A DNA stretch of 64,000 bases. It comes from Pseudomonas congelans (GTDB lineage Bacteria > Pseudomonadota > Gammaproteobacteria > Pseudomonadales > Pseudomonadaceae). Position numbers and translations under genes: made by a program. Position 1 is the first letter of the stretch; the number at the start of each line of letters is the position of its first letter. A model generated the notes under the pieces. That model worked only from the letters and a program-made list of their open reading frames with translations, did no database searches and was not told the DNA's origin. This document shows, piece after piece, positions 9,795-21,000 of the stretch. The stretch is from assembly GCF_900103225.1 (NCBI RefSeq), contig NZ_FNJH01000008.1, positions 122,189 through 186,188 on the forward strand, read 5' to 3'.

Positions 9795-9943
9795 ACAATG
9801 CCAGCATAAATGACAGGCACTTCTCTAAATGCAATAAAAAACGCGGGAGTCGTTAGTCGATACCTGCCTGGATGGATTAAAGTATCGCCCCCAGCTCAGC
9901 AGTCACCAGACACAGCTGTTCACCCTGCCAGGAACCGTCACCG

Positions 9944-10903
<960 letters not shown>

Positions 10904-10907
10904 CCCC

Positions 10908-11852
10908 ATGCAACCCTACCTGATCCCCCAGCCGGGCATCCGCGTCAGCCTCAGCGAGCTGATCGAGATGCGTCATCGGGTGCGGGAAGTGCAGCTGTTT
11001 TCGACCCCCAGCCAACGCAGCCCGCTGATCGGCCTGCACCATTCCAAGCTGCGCGGTCGTGGCGTGGACTTCGATCAGGTGCGGGTCTATCAGGCCGGAG
11101 ACGACGTGCGCAGCATCGACTGGCGCGTGACGGCACGCACGCAGGAGCCGCACACCAAGCTGTTCCATGAGGAACGCGAGCGGCCCATCTTCATTCTGGT
11201 GGAGCAGAGCCGACGGCTGTTCTTCGGCTCCGGCCTGATGTTCAAGTCGGTACTCGCGGCTCAGGCGGCCGCGTTGATCGGCTGGGCGGCGCTGGAACAC
11301 AATGACCGGGTCGGCGGGCTGGTATTTGGCGATAACGAACACTACGAGATCAAGCCGCGACGCAGCAAACAAAGCCTGTTGCAGCTGCTCAACCGCCTGG
11401 TGCGGGTCAATCAGTCGCTGCATACCGAGATTCCGCCAGACCGCGATGCGTTCGGCACTGCGCTGCGTCGCGCCCGGGAAGTGCTTCGTCCCGGCAGTCT
11501 GGTCATCGTCCTGTGCGACGAGCGCGCCCTGTCCGATGCCGCGGAACAACAACTGAGCCTGCTGTCGCGGCACAGCGACCTGCTGTTGCTGCCGCTGTCC
11601 GACCCACTGGACCGCGCCCTGCCCGCTGCCGGTCTGCTGCGCTTTGCCGAACGCGGCGCGCAACTGGAGATCGACACCCTCAACCCAGAACTGCGCCGCG
11701 CCTATCGGCAACAGGGCGAGGAGCGCACGGCGCGTTGGGAGTTGCTGGCGCAGAAGCTGCGGGTATTGCTCATGCCGTTGAGCACCCAGGCGGAGCTCGT
11801 CGAACAACTTCGCGAATATCTCAATGCGCGTCGTCCGGTGAAGCGCAAATGA
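10908..11852 (+). CDS. DUF58 domain protein of the MoxR/Bat cluster
   Basis: This 314-residue protein has the DUF58 signature around residues 50-95 (KLRGRGVDFDQVRVYQ then AGDDVRSIDWRVTAR). It is followed by a region resembling a degenerate VWA fold (FILVEQSRRLFFGSG). DUF58 proteins are constant partners of MoxR ATPases. The gene starts four bases after the moxR stop and its TGA overlaps the ATG of the DUF4381 gene (ATGA), so translation is probably coupled. No signal peptide is evident, so it probably acts on the cytoplasmic side with MoxR. Confidence 0.9.
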   Translation: MQPYLIPQPGIRVSLSELIEMRHRVREVQLFSTPSQRSPLIGLHHSKLRGRGVDFDQVRVYQAGDDVRSIDWRVTARTQEPHTKLFHEERERPIFILVEQSRRLFFGSGLMFKSVLAAQAAALIGWAALEHNDRVGGLVFGDNEHYEIKPRRSKQSLLQLLNRLVRVNQSLHTEIPPDRDAFGTALRRAREVLRPGSLVIVLCDERALSDAAEQQLSLLSRHSDLLLLPLSDPLDRALPAAGLLRFAERGAQLEIDTLNPELRRAYRQQGEERTARWELLAQKLRVLLMPLSTQAELVEQLREYLNARRPVKRK

Positions 11853-12343
11853 ATCCGCTGGATCAGCTGGAGCCGCTGATTGCGCCCGAAGCCGTCGGCT
11901 TCTGGCCTCTTGCGCCGGGCTGGTGGCTGCTGCTGGTGCTGCTCCCCGTGGCTGGCTGGGGGCTGTGGCGCTTGCGCAAACTGCTGCCGGCCAAGGCCCG
12001 CAAAGTGCGCAGTGAACAACCGCTGGACCCGGTTCGCCTCGCCGCGCTGGCGGAACTGGCCAGCCTGCCGAAACCCTATGACGGCGCGCCGGCCGGTGCC
12101 TGGCTGCAGCAGATCAACGGCCTGCTCAAACGTCTGTGCCGTAACCATTACCCGCACAGCCAGAGCCATACCCTCAACGGCCGCAAATGGCTGGCGTTCC
12201 TCGACAACCGCTGCCCGGCTGCCGGTCTGACGCGCTGGATGATTCTGGTCGAAGGCGCTTACAAGCCCGAGTGCAAACTGGACGACAAGGCCATCAGCGG
12301 CCTGACTCAAGCGGTCGATACCTGGATCCGCAAACATGTTTGA
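11849..12343 (+). CDS. DUF4381 membrane protein of the MoxR/Bat cluster
   Basis: This 164-residue protein has one membrane helix near residues 26-45 (WWLLLVLLPVAGWGLW), then a basic stretch and a soluble domain. This is the layout of DUF4381 proteins found between DUF58 and VWA genes in pseudomonads. The chosen start, ATG at 11849, overlaps the upstream stop as ATGA. A longer frame extends to 11513, but it would lie inside the DUF58 gene and has no support. Its own end overlaps the next ATG by eight bases. It probably anchors or bridges the complex at the inner membrane; the molecular role is unknown. Confidence 0.88.
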   Translation: MNPLDQLEPLIAPEAVGFWPLAPGWWLLLVLLPVAGWGLWRLRKLLPAKARKVRSEQPLDPVRLAALAELASLPKPYDGAPAGAWLQQINGLLKRLCRNHYPHSQSHTLNGRKWLAFLDNRCPAAGLTRWMILVEGAYKPECKLDDKAISGLTQAVDTWIRKHV

Positions 12344-13394
12344 GTTCGTCTGGCCGTGGGTGTTCGCCCTGCTGCCATTGCCGTGGCTGATGCGCGCCCT
12401 GCTGCCCATGGCCGACAGCGGCGAGCCCGCGCTCAAGGTCAGCTTTCTCAGTGAACTCGAAGGCCTGAGCGGTCGCCGCGCCAAAGCCAATCTGCCGGTC
12501 TGGAGACAACGTGCACCGTTTTTGTTGATCTGGCTGTTGCTGCTGATCGCCACAGCGCGACCGCAGTGGCTGGGCGAGCCACTGCCAGTCGCCGCCAGTG
12601 GCCGCGACCTGCTGGTGGCGGTCGACGTGTCCGGCTCTATGGACTACCCGGATATGCAATGGAAAAGTGACGAGGTCAGCCGGCTGGTGCTGGTGCAACA
12701 ACTGCTCGGTGACTTCCTCGAGGACCGCAAGGGTGACAGGGTCGGTCTGATCCTGTTCGGCACCCAGGCGTTTGTCCAGGCGCCACTTACTTATGACCGC
12801 CGCACCGTACGTATCTGGCTCGACGAGGCCAGGATAGGCATTGCAGGCAAGAACACTGCACTGGGCGATGCCATCGGCCTGGCCCTGAAACGCCTGCGCC
12901 TGCGCCCGGCCACCAGCCGCGTGCTGGTGCTGGTCACTGACGGCGCCAACAACGCCGGTCAGATCGATCCGATCACCGCCGCGCGGCTGGCGGCCGAAGA
13001 AGGCGTGAAAATCTACCCCATCGGCATCGGCTCGGACCCGGACAAGGACGCGCTGCAAAGCGTGCTTGGCCTCAACCCCAGCCTTGATCTGGACGAACCG
13101 ACGCTCAAGGAAATCGCCAGCCTCAGCGGTGGCCAGTATTTCCGCGCGCGCGATGGCGACCAGCTGGAAAAGATCCGCGCCACCCTCGATGCCCTGGAGC
13201 CGGTTGCACAGCAGCCCACCCAGGCGCGCCCGGCACAAGCGCTTTATCAATGGCCACTGGCGACGGCTCTGCTGTTGAGTGTGCTACTGGTGCTGCGTGA
13301 GTTGTGGCCGAACAACGCACTGCAACGCCTGCTGACGATGGTGCGGTCCATCAACTGGCGCGAGCGCTGCAAAAGCCTGTGGAGGTCGCGATGA
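12336..13394 (+). CDS. VWA-domain membrane protein, BatA-like
   Basis: This 352-residue protein is anchored by helices near residues 8-25 and 61-75 and by a C-terminal helix near 305-325. The central von Willebrand A domain carries an intact MIDAS metal site, DVSGSMD at residues 97-103, followed by the expected Thr and Asp segments (LVLVTDGANNAG). This is the architecture of BatA proteins, first linked to aerotolerance in Bacteroides. It overlaps both neighbours (8 bases upstream, 4 bases downstream). It presumably forms a periplasm-facing complex with the following VWA/TPR protein and BatD. Confidence 0.92.
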   Translation: MFEFVWPWVFALLPLPWLMRALLPMADSGEPALKVSFLSELEGLSGRRAKANLPVWRQRAPFLLIWLLLLIATARPQWLGEPLPVAASGRDLLVAVDVSGSMDYPDMQWKSDEVSRLVLVQQLLGDFLEDRKGDRVGLILFGTQAFVQAPLTYDRRTVRIWLDEARIGIAGKNTALGDAIGLALKRLRLRPATSRVLVLVTDGANNAGQIDPITAARLAAEEGVKIYPIGIGSDPDKDALQSVLGLNPSLDLDEPTLKEIASLSGGQYFRARDGDQLEKIRATLDALEPVAQQPTQARPAQALYQWPLATALLLSVLLVLRELWPNNALQRLLTMVRSINWRERCKSLWRSR

Positions 13395-15109
13395 TCAGCG
13401 CGCTCTGGCCGCACTGGTTTCGCCCGGAATGGCTGCTGATCACGCCCTTGCTGGCGCTGCTGATCTGGCGACTCTGGCATCGGCAGAAACGCGCCGGACG
13501 CTGGCAAATGCTGCTGCCCGTTCACTTTCATGAGGTGTTGCTCAACGGTGGGCGCGGCAGCAACAGCAAGCTGCCATGGGTCGCGCTGGGGCTCGCCTGG
13601 TTGCTGGCCCTTTTTGCATTGCTGGGCCCCAGCTGGCAGCGCGTCGAACAGATCAGCCAGAAACCGGTCGATCCGTTGGTGGTGATTCTCGAACTCACCC
13701 CGCAGATGCTCGCCACCGATACGCCCCCTACCCGTCTGGAACAGGCAAGACGCAAGCTGCTGGACCTGTTGCAAAAGCGCAGCGACGCGCAGACCGCGAT
13801 CGTCGTCTACGCAGGCAGCGCACATACCCTGGTGCCGCTGTCCGATGACCTGGTCACCAGCCACAATCTGCTGGAAGCCATCAGACCGTCGATCATGCCG
13901 GTGACCGGCCAGCGTGCTGATCTGGCCGTGCAGAAAGCGCTGCACCTGCTCAAACAGGGCGCATTGGGTCAGGGGCGGATTCTGTTGATCACCTCGTCGC
14001 TCAGCGAACAGGAACGTCAGGGCATCCGTGCCGTATTGCGCGGGCAATCGCCACCGCTGCTCATCCTCGGAGTCGGCACGGCGGAAGGCGCGCCGGTCAC
14101 GCAGGAGAACGGCAGCCTGCTCAAGGACGACCAGGGTGCGATTCTGGTGCCGCGTCTGGACAGCACCAGCCTCAACGAATTCGCCGATCAGGTCGGTGGC
14201 AGCTATCGTCAGGCACGCGGTGATGAAGAAGACTTGCGCAGCCTCGGTCTGCTGGCCAGCCCTCGACACATGAGCCGCGACGGACAGGTCGTCCAGCTCG
14301 ACACCTGGGCTGATCAGGGCCACTGGTTGCTGTTGCCGCTGCTGTTGATCGCGGCACTGGCCGGCCGGCGTGGCTGGCTGTTCTGCCTGCCATTGATGTT
14401 CATGTTTCCGCAGAACAGCCAGGCGTTCGAGTTTCAGGACCTGTGGCTGCGTCCCGATCAACAGGGCCAGCGGCTGCTGGAACAGCATCGGCCAGCCGAG
14501 GCCGCGCAACGCTTCGAAGACTCGCGCTGGAAAGGCGTGGCGTTGTACCAGGCGGAAGACTACGCCAGCGCCGCCCGGCAGTTTGCCGAAGGCAACAGCG
14601 CCGCCGACCACTACAATCGCGGCAATGCCCTGGCTCGCAGCGGCGAACTGGCAGCGGCACTGGATGCCTACGAGCAGGCCCTGGACCGCCAGCCCGACTT
14701 CCCTGCGGCGCAAACCAATCGGGCGCTGGTGCAAAGCCTGCTGGATCAGGCCGGCGAGCAGAAGCCTGCTCAGGACGAACAGAACAAGGCCGATCAGGGC
14801 GAAGAAGGTCAGCAGGCGTCGCAAGACCCCAATAGCAGCGCATCGCCAGCCGAGCAGAATCCGTCCCGATCGGATCAACCCGGCACCAGCGAAAGCCTGC
14901 CGCCGGACACCAGCGGCCAGGCCACCTCGGGCGAGTCGACGGACGACGAACAGACCACCCGCCCGCCGCAACAGTCCGCCGACAGCCCCATGACCGGCGA
15001 GCGGCGTCAGGAACTGGAGCAGTGGCTGAGGCAGATTCCGGATGACCCGGGCGAACTGTTGCGGCGCAAATTTCGCTACGAACAGCAACATCAGGAAAAG
15101 ACCCGATGA
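13391..15109 (+). CDS. VWA and TPR protein, BatB/BatC-like, with degenerate MIDAS
   Basis: This 572-residue protein starts at ATG 13391, which overlaps the upstream stop as ATGA; a longer frame from 13304 is less likely. It has N-terminal membrane helices (residues about 13-28 and 63-80), a VWA-like domain, another helix near 315-340, a TPR segment (NRGNALARSGELAAALDAYE), and a long Gln/Glu/Ser/Pro-rich low-complexity linker. A conserved C-terminal block contains LEQWLRQIPDDPGE. The VWA metal site is degraded: where the family has D-x-S-x-S, this protein reads ELTPQ at residues 101-105, and the later TDG is replaced by TSS. It probably does not bind metal in the standard way. It works with the BatA-like and BatD proteins. 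Confidence 0.9.
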   Translation: MISALWPHWFRPEWLLITPLLALLIWRLWHRQKRAGRWQMLLPVHFHEVLLNGGRGSNSKLPWVALGLAWLLALFALLGPSWQRVEQISQKPVDPLVVILELTPQMLATDTPPTRLEQARRKLLDLLQKRSDAQTAIVVYAGSAHTLVPLSDDLVTSHNLLEAIRPSIMPVTGQRADLAVQKALHLLKQGALGQGRILLITSSLSEQERQGIRAVLRGQSPPLLILGVGTAEGAPVTQENGSLLKDDQGAILVPRLDSTSLNEFADQVGGSYRQARGDEEDLRSLGLLASPRHMSRDGQVVQLDTWADQGHWLLLPLLLIAALAGRRGWLFCLPLMFMFPQNSQAFEFQDLWLRPDQQGQRLLEQHRPAEAAQRFEDSRWKGVALYQAEDYASAARQFAEGNSAADHYNRGNALARSGELAAALDAYEQALDRQPDFPAAQTNRALVQSLLDQAGEQKPAQDEQNKADQGEEGQQASQDPNSSASPAEQNPSRSDQPGTSESLPPDTSGQATSGESTDDEQTTRPPQQSADSPMTGERRQELEQWLRQIPDDPGELLRRKFRYEQQHQEKTR

Positions 15110-16764
15110 GTCGCGTGTACACCTTATTGACCGGCCTGCTGCTGAGCCTGGTCACCTTGTCGCTGCAGGCTGCGCAACTGACCGCCAGCGTTGACCGCAC
15201 GCGCCTCAACGCCGGGGAAACCGTCGAGCTGACCCTGGAAACCGACGATGTGACGCAGTTCGGCAAGCCGGACATGAGCGCGCTGGAAAGCAGTTTCGAG
15301 GTGCGTGACACGCGTCAGCTCAACAGCCTGAAAACCCTGGACGGCAGCAGTCAGGCCACGACGCGCTGGATCGTGACCCTGCTGCCTCGCGAAACCGGAA
15401 GCGTGTTGATTCCGTCGCTGCAACTGGGCGAGCTGAAAAGCCAGCCGCTGACCCTGCAGGTCATGCAGAGCGAGCCCCAGGAGCAGGGCAACCATCTGGC
15501 GTCGATCTTTATCGAAGCGAGCCTGGATCAGGACAGCGTGTATGTTCAGGCGCAGGCCGTGCTGACCCTGCGCGTCTACCATTCGGTATCGCTGTTCGAC
15601 GACAGCAGCTTGAGCCCCCTGCAAGTACCGGACGCACGGGTCGAAAAGCTCGGCGACTCGCGCACCTACGAAAAGCTGATCAACGGCGTACGCCACGGGG
15701 TGATCGAGACACGCTACGCGATCTACCCGCAGCAGAGCGGCGTGCTCAAGATACCGGCGCAAGTGTTCAGCGCCACGCTGGTGCAGACGCCTGCCGAGGG
15801 TTCGCAAGCCCAGGACGCCAATCCTTTCGGGCCGCAGCCGGGCCGATCGGTGCGGGTCAAGTCCGCCGAAGTGCCGTTGACCGTCAAGCCCAAGCCTGCC
15901 GACTACCCGGCCGATGTCGCCTGGCTGCCGGCACGCAGTATCAACCTGGAAGAAAACTGGAGCCCGGAGCCCGGCACTACGCAGGTCGGCGATTCGCTGA
16001 CCCGTACCCTGACGCTCAAGGCCGAAGGGCTGGCGGGCGCGCAGCTGCCCCCCCTGCCGCCCACAGAAGTACCCGGTCTGCGGCGTTATCCGGATCAGCC
16101 ACAACTGCGCAACCTGCCCAGCGAACGCGGCCTGATCGGCACGCGCGAGGAACGCGAGGCTCTGGTGCCCGCCCGCGCCGGCGCAATCGACCTGCCTGCG
16201 GTTGAAGTGACCTGGTGGAATACCCGCGAAGATCATCTGGAGCACAGCAGCCTGCCCGCACGCACCCTGCAGATCAGCAGCAACCCCGGTCTGGCGGTGG
16301 ATACACCGGTGAACAATGACATGGGCGGCGTGACCGTGATCGGCCCGCCAGTCTGGCCGTGGCAGATGAGCACATTGCTGCTGGTCTGCACCACCCTGCT
16401 CGGTTTCGGCTTGTGGTGGCGCGCCCGTGGACAGCCGGCAATCGCCCGGGCCGTGCAGACCGGGCCCAGCCCGCGTACGGTACTGGATGACCTCAAACGC
16501 GCCTGCCTGGCCAACGACCCGCAGGGCACGCGTCAGGCACTCGACGCCTGGGCACGCCAGCAGCCGGAAACCCTGGCCGAAATGGCTGCGCGCTTCGTGC
16601 CGCTGTCCGATGCCCTGGATGGTCTCAACGGTGCGCTTTACAGCGAAACCGGCAAGCTGTGGCTGGGCGAGGACCTCTGGCGCGCGGTGCGCAAGCTGCC
16701 CGCCGCCGAACATATTCAGGACCCGGCAGGTGATGCCGGGTTGCCGCCGTTGTATCCCAAATAA
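15106..16764 (+). CDS. BatD family protein
   Basis: This 552-residue protein begins with a cleavable signal peptide ending near residue 23 (LSLQAAQ). A large periplasmic region of repeated beta-sandwich domains follows, then a membrane helix near residues 422-440 (LLLVCTTLLGFGLWW) and a cytoplasmic tail of about 110 residues. Early segments such as RTRLNAGETVELTLET are typical of BatD. It overlaps the VWA/TPR gene by ATGA. It is the last member of the moxR operon; the sbcD gene follows after 42 bases in the same direction and could be read through. Confidence 0.9.
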   Translation: MSRVYTLLTGLLLSLVTLSLQAAQLTASVDRTRLNAGETVELTLETDDVTQFGKPDMSALESSFEVRDTRQLNSLKTLDGSSQATTRWIVTLLPRETGSVLIPSLQLGELKSQPLTLQVMQSEPQEQGNHLASIFIEASLDQDSVYVQAQAVLTLRVYHSVSLFDDSSLSPLQVPDARVEKLGDSRTYEKLINGVRHGVIETRYAIYPQQSGVLKIPAQVFSATLVQTPAEGSQAQDANPFGPQPGRSVRVKSAEVPLTVKPKPADYPADVAWLPARSINLEENWSPEPGTTQVGDSLTRTLTLKAEGLAGAQLPPLPPTEVPGLRRYPDQPQLRNLPSERGLIGTREEREALVPARAGAIDLPAVEVTWWNTREDHLEHSSLPARTLQISSNPGLAVDTPVNNDMGGVTVIGPPVWPWQMSTLLLVCTTLLGFGLWWRARGQPAIARAVQTGPSPRTVLDDLKRACLANDPQGTRQALDAWARQQPETLAEMAARFVPLSDALDGLNGALYSETGKLWLGEDLWRAVRKLPAAEHIQDPAGDAGLPPLYPK

Positions 16765-16806
16765 GGATGCAGCTCGGGCAACACCCCTATACGACAAGGT
16801 AAACCA

Positions 16807-18051
16807 ATGCGTCTGTTTCACACCTCTGACTGGCACCTGGGTCAGAACCTGCACGGCCAGGAGCGGGATTTCGAACACGGCTGCTTTCTGACCTGGCTGC
16901 TGGCCCGTCTGGCCGACCGTAAACCGGATGTACTGTTGATCGCGGGCGACATCTTCGACACCGTCAACCCGCCGGTCAAAGCGCAGGAACGCCTGTACGA
17001 CTTCATCGTCAACGCCCATGAGCAGCAGCCGCTGCTGACCATCGTGATGATCGCGGGCAACCATGACTCCGGCTCGCGCATCGAGCTCCCCGCCCCCCTG
17101 ATGCGCCGCTTGCGTACTCACGCGCTGGGCAGGGTGATGTGGCTGGACGACGGCGTGCTGGATGCCGAACGCCTGCTGCTGCCATTGCCGGACGCCAATG
17201 GCGACATCAAGGCCTGGTGCCTGGCGCTGCCCTTCCTGCGTCCCGCCGAAGTCACCGGCCCGACCCTGGGCGATGACTACCTGCGTGGCATCGGCCGGGT
17301 TCATGAGCTGCTGATCGCAGCGGCTGACCTCAAGCGCCAGCCGGGTCAGGCATTGATCGCCATCAGTCACGCCCACATGGCAGGCGGCTCGGTCTCGGAA
17401 GACTCCGAGCGCAGCCTGATCATCGGCAACGCCGAAGCGCTGCCGGCCAGCCTGTTCGGGCCAAGCATCACCTATGTTGCGCTGGGCCACCTGCACAAAC
17501 CGCAGCGGGTCAACGGCGAAGAGCGCATTCGCTACAGCGGCTCGCCGATTCCGCTGTCCTTTTCGGAAATCAGCTACCAGCACCAGATTCTCGAGATCAA
17601 TTGCGACGGTGAGACGCTGACCAGTGTCGAGCCGTTGCTGATCCCTCGTGCCGTCAACCTGCAACGCCTCGGGCCTGCGCCATTGGCCGACCTGCTGGTA
17701 CAACTCAAGGCGCTGCCGGACATCGACCTGCTCGCCGACCCGGATCGCCAGCCTTGGCTGGAAGTGCGCGTGCGTCTGGATGAACCCCAGCCGGACCTGC
17801 GCAACCAGATCGAAAACGCACTTCAAGGCAAGGCCGTGCGGCTGGTGCGCATCGGTGCCGAATACGCCGGCAAAGGCAGCGCGGACGGCAGCGAGGGTGA
17901 CGCCACGCTGATCGAACTGGACCAGCTCACGCCTCAGGAACTGTTCAGCCGTGCCTGGCAGGACAACTTCGGCAGCGAGGTCGACGAACAGACGCTGACC
18001 GACTTCGCCACGCTGCTGCGTGAAGTCCAGCAGGAGAGCGAGCAGCCATGA
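16807..18051 (+). CDS. sbcD: Exonuclease SbcD subunit
   Basis: This 414-residue protein is the nuclease subunit of the SbcCD complex, which opens DNA hairpins and trims protein-blocked ends. The Mre11-type metallophosphoesterase motifs are all present: TSDWHLGQNL near residue 7, AGDIFDTVNPP near 47, AGNHDSGSR near 83, and later SHAHMAGG and ALGHLHKPQ. The C-terminal cap domain is present and the length matches E. coli SbcD (400). A weak AGG lies upstream of the ATG. The gene overlaps sbcC by ATGA. Confidence 0.96.
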   Translation: MRLFHTSDWHLGQNLHGQERDFEHGCFLTWLLARLADRKPDVLLIAGDIFDTVNPPVKAQERLYDFIVNAHEQQPLLTIVMIAGNHDSGSRIELPAPLMRRLRTHALGRVMWLDDGVLDAERLLLPLPDANGDIKAWCLALPFLRPAEVTGPTLGDDYLRGIGRVHELLIAAADLKRQPGQALIAISHAHMAGGSVSEDSERSLIIGNAEALPASLFGPSITYVALGHLHKPQRVNGEERIRYSGSPIPLSFSEISYQHQILEINCDGETLTSVEPLLIPRAVNLQRLGPAPLADLLVQLKALPDIDLLADPDRQPWLEVRVRLDEPQPDLRNQIENALQGKAVRLVRIGAEYAGKGSADGSEGDATLIELDQLTPQELFSRAWQDNFGSEVDEQTLTDFATLLREVQQESEQP

Positions 18052-21000
18052 AAATCCTCGCCATCCGCCTGAAAAACCTGGCCTCGCTGGCCGGCCCCTT
18101 TGAAATCGATTTCACTGCCGAGCCGCTGGCCAGCGCCGGACTGTTTGCCATCACCGGCCCTACCGGCGCGGGCAAAAGCACCCTGCTCGATGCCTTGTGC
18201 CTGGCGCTGTTCGGGGCGATTCCGCGGCTGAGTAACATCGGCCAGTCCAAGGTCCCGGACATCGACGGCGACATCACCACCAGCGACCCGCGTACCCTGC
18301 TGCGCCGTGGTACGGGCAGCGGTTACGCCGAGGTGGACTTCATCGGCATCGATCAGCGGCGTTATCGTGCGCGCTGGGAAACCAATCGCGCGCGCGACAA
18401 TGCCACCAAAAAACTGCAGGCCAGTCGTCAGACCCTGACTGATCTGGACAGCGAGCAAATCCTCAGCAACCAGAGCAAACGCGAATTCGAGCAACTGATC
18501 GAAAACCGCCTGGGCCTGAATTTCGAACAGTTCACCCGCGCCGTGATGCTCGCCCAGAGCGAGTTCAGCGCGTTCCTCAAGGCGGATGACAAGGAGCGCA
18601 GCGAGCTGCTGGAGAAGCTGACCAATACCGCGATCTACAGTCAGCTCGGTCGACGCGCCTACAGCAAGAGCAAGGAAGCCGAAGACGCCCTGAAAACCCT
18701 GACCGCGCAGGCCAGCAACATCATCCCGCTGGCCCCGGAACTGCTGGCTGAACTGGAGCAGCGCCTGAGCGATGCGCAGCAGCAGCTCAAGGCCCATCAG
18801 ACACAGCAACGGCAACTGGAAATCAAACAGCAGTGGCTGACCGAGCTGCACCGTCTGCGTGACGAACAGCTCGCGGCCCAGGAGGCACTGAACAGTGCGC
18901 AACAGGCCTGGGACGACCACAGCGGTGCACGTCAGACCCTCGGCCAGCTGGAACGCCTGGGCCCGCAGCGCCATCGTTTCGCGCGTCGGGTCACGCTGAA
19001 CGCCCAGCTTGAACCTTTGGCTGAACAGATTCGCCAGCATCAGCAACAACAGACCTCGCTGCACGAACAGCAGCAACAGCTGGAAAGCCGCCGCAGTCAG
19101 GCGCAGACCAGCCTGCTGGAAGCCCAGCAAACCCACAGCAGCGCGAAACCGCTGCTGCTGCAGGCTTTCGAGGCACAGAACACCCTGAATCACCTGGCCC
19201 AGGAACTGGCCAAGGCGTCCGACCTGCACCAGCACAGCGAGCAGCTCTGCATCCAGGGCCAGACCAGCCTGCAAACCCTGCTTGATCAGCAACAACAGGT
19301 AGCGCAACGTCTGGAGCGTATTACCGAGCAACTGCATCACAGCAGCGAACTGGCGCCGCTGGCCCAGGCCTGGAACGCGTGGCGTGACCGCCTGAAATCC
19401 CTCACCCTGATCGCCAATCGCCTCAAGCACGGGCACAGCGAGCTGCCGGCACTGCAGCAACGTGCCAGCACTGCCGATCAGCAACTGACCGAGCAACGCA
19501 GCGCGCTGGAGTTGCTGTACCGCGAAGCCGATTGCGAAGTGGAGGCAGTGACCGAGCAGGTGCAGATTCTCGGCAGCCTGTTGCAGGACAACCGCAAACA
19601 GCAACGTGCATTCGAGGAGCTGGCCCGTCTGTGGGCCAGTCAGCAGGACGTCGACCGGCAGCTTGCCGACCTCACACAGCAACAGCAAAGCGCCCAGCAG
19701 CAACGCGAACAGCTCAACAGCGAAGGCATCCGCGTTCGTGATGAACTGACCGTCGCCGAGCAGACCCTGAGCGTCACCCGGCAACTGCTGGAGCGCCAGC
19801 GCTTGGCCCGCAGCGCCAGTGTCGAGGAGTTGCGCGTGCAGTTGCAGGACGACCAGCCCTGCCCGGTCTGCGGCAGCATCGAACACCCCTGGCATCAGCC
19901 GGAGGCGCTGCTCGAAAGCCTCACGCAACACGACGACAACGAGCAGGCCAGCGCGCAGAAAGCCGTGGACCTGCTGACCGAGCAACGCAATCAGTTGCGC
20001 GAGCAGGTTGGCGGCGTGATCGCCCGGCAGAAAGAGCTGCTGCGCCAGCACGAGCAGCTCACCGCGCGCCATCAGGCTTTGGCACCGGACCTGGAGTCAC
20101 ATCCCCTCGCCGCCCAGTTGCTCGACCGCGACGCCGACAAGCGCGACGGCTGGTTGAGCCAGCAGTTGAGTCAACTGAGCGAAGTCATCAGCCGTGACGA
20201 GCAACGTCAGCAAGCCTTGCTGACCCTGCAAAAAGACGCTGCGCGCCTGCAGCAGCAGCTTCAGGTGGCGACCGAAGCCAGCCAGACCGCTGCGGGCCAT
20301 GTTGCCGAGCAGCTCAAGCAACTGGAGACCGACGGGCAGCGACTGGAAGAAGAACTGACGGCATTCACGCCGCTGGTATCGCCCCAGGTGCTTGAAGGGC
20401 TGCGCAGCGATGCATCGGCAACCGTGCTGCGGCTTGAACAGCAGGTGACCCAGCGTCTCGATCAGCTGGAGCAGCAACATGAAGAGCAGCAGGAGCAAAC
20501 CGAGCGCCAGCAGAAGATCGAGAAGCAGCAGGTCGAGCAACAGACTCGCCTGCACCGCCAGACCGAACTGGCGCAGGAAGTCACCCGGCTCGGCGAGCAA
20601 CAGCAGACCAGTCAGCAGACGCTTGCAGGTCTGCTGGGCGACCACGCCAGCGCAGAGCAGTGGCAGCAGGCGCTGGAGCAGACCATCGAGCAGGCCAGAC
20701 AGGCGGAAAGTCTGGCGGCGCAGGCTCTGCAGGACATCCACAATCAGCTGATTCAACTGGCTGCCGAGCTCAAGTCCGGACAGCAACAACAGCAGTCCCT
20801 GCAACAGGAACTGGCTGAACTTGACGTGCAGATCAGCGAATGGCGTGCTCAGCATCCGCAGCTGGACGATAGCGCCCTGGACACCTTGCTGACCTACGAC
20901 GACGCGCATGTCGAGCAACTGCGTGCGCAATTGAGCAGCACCGACAAGGCGCTGGAGCAGGCAAAAGTGTTGCTGCAGGAGCGCGATCAGCGCCTGCAAC

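Noticed and set aside
15124..17826. 900-codon minus-strand frame opposite batD and sbcD
   Set aside because: It spans two well-identified plus-strand genes and has the composition of an antisense frame.
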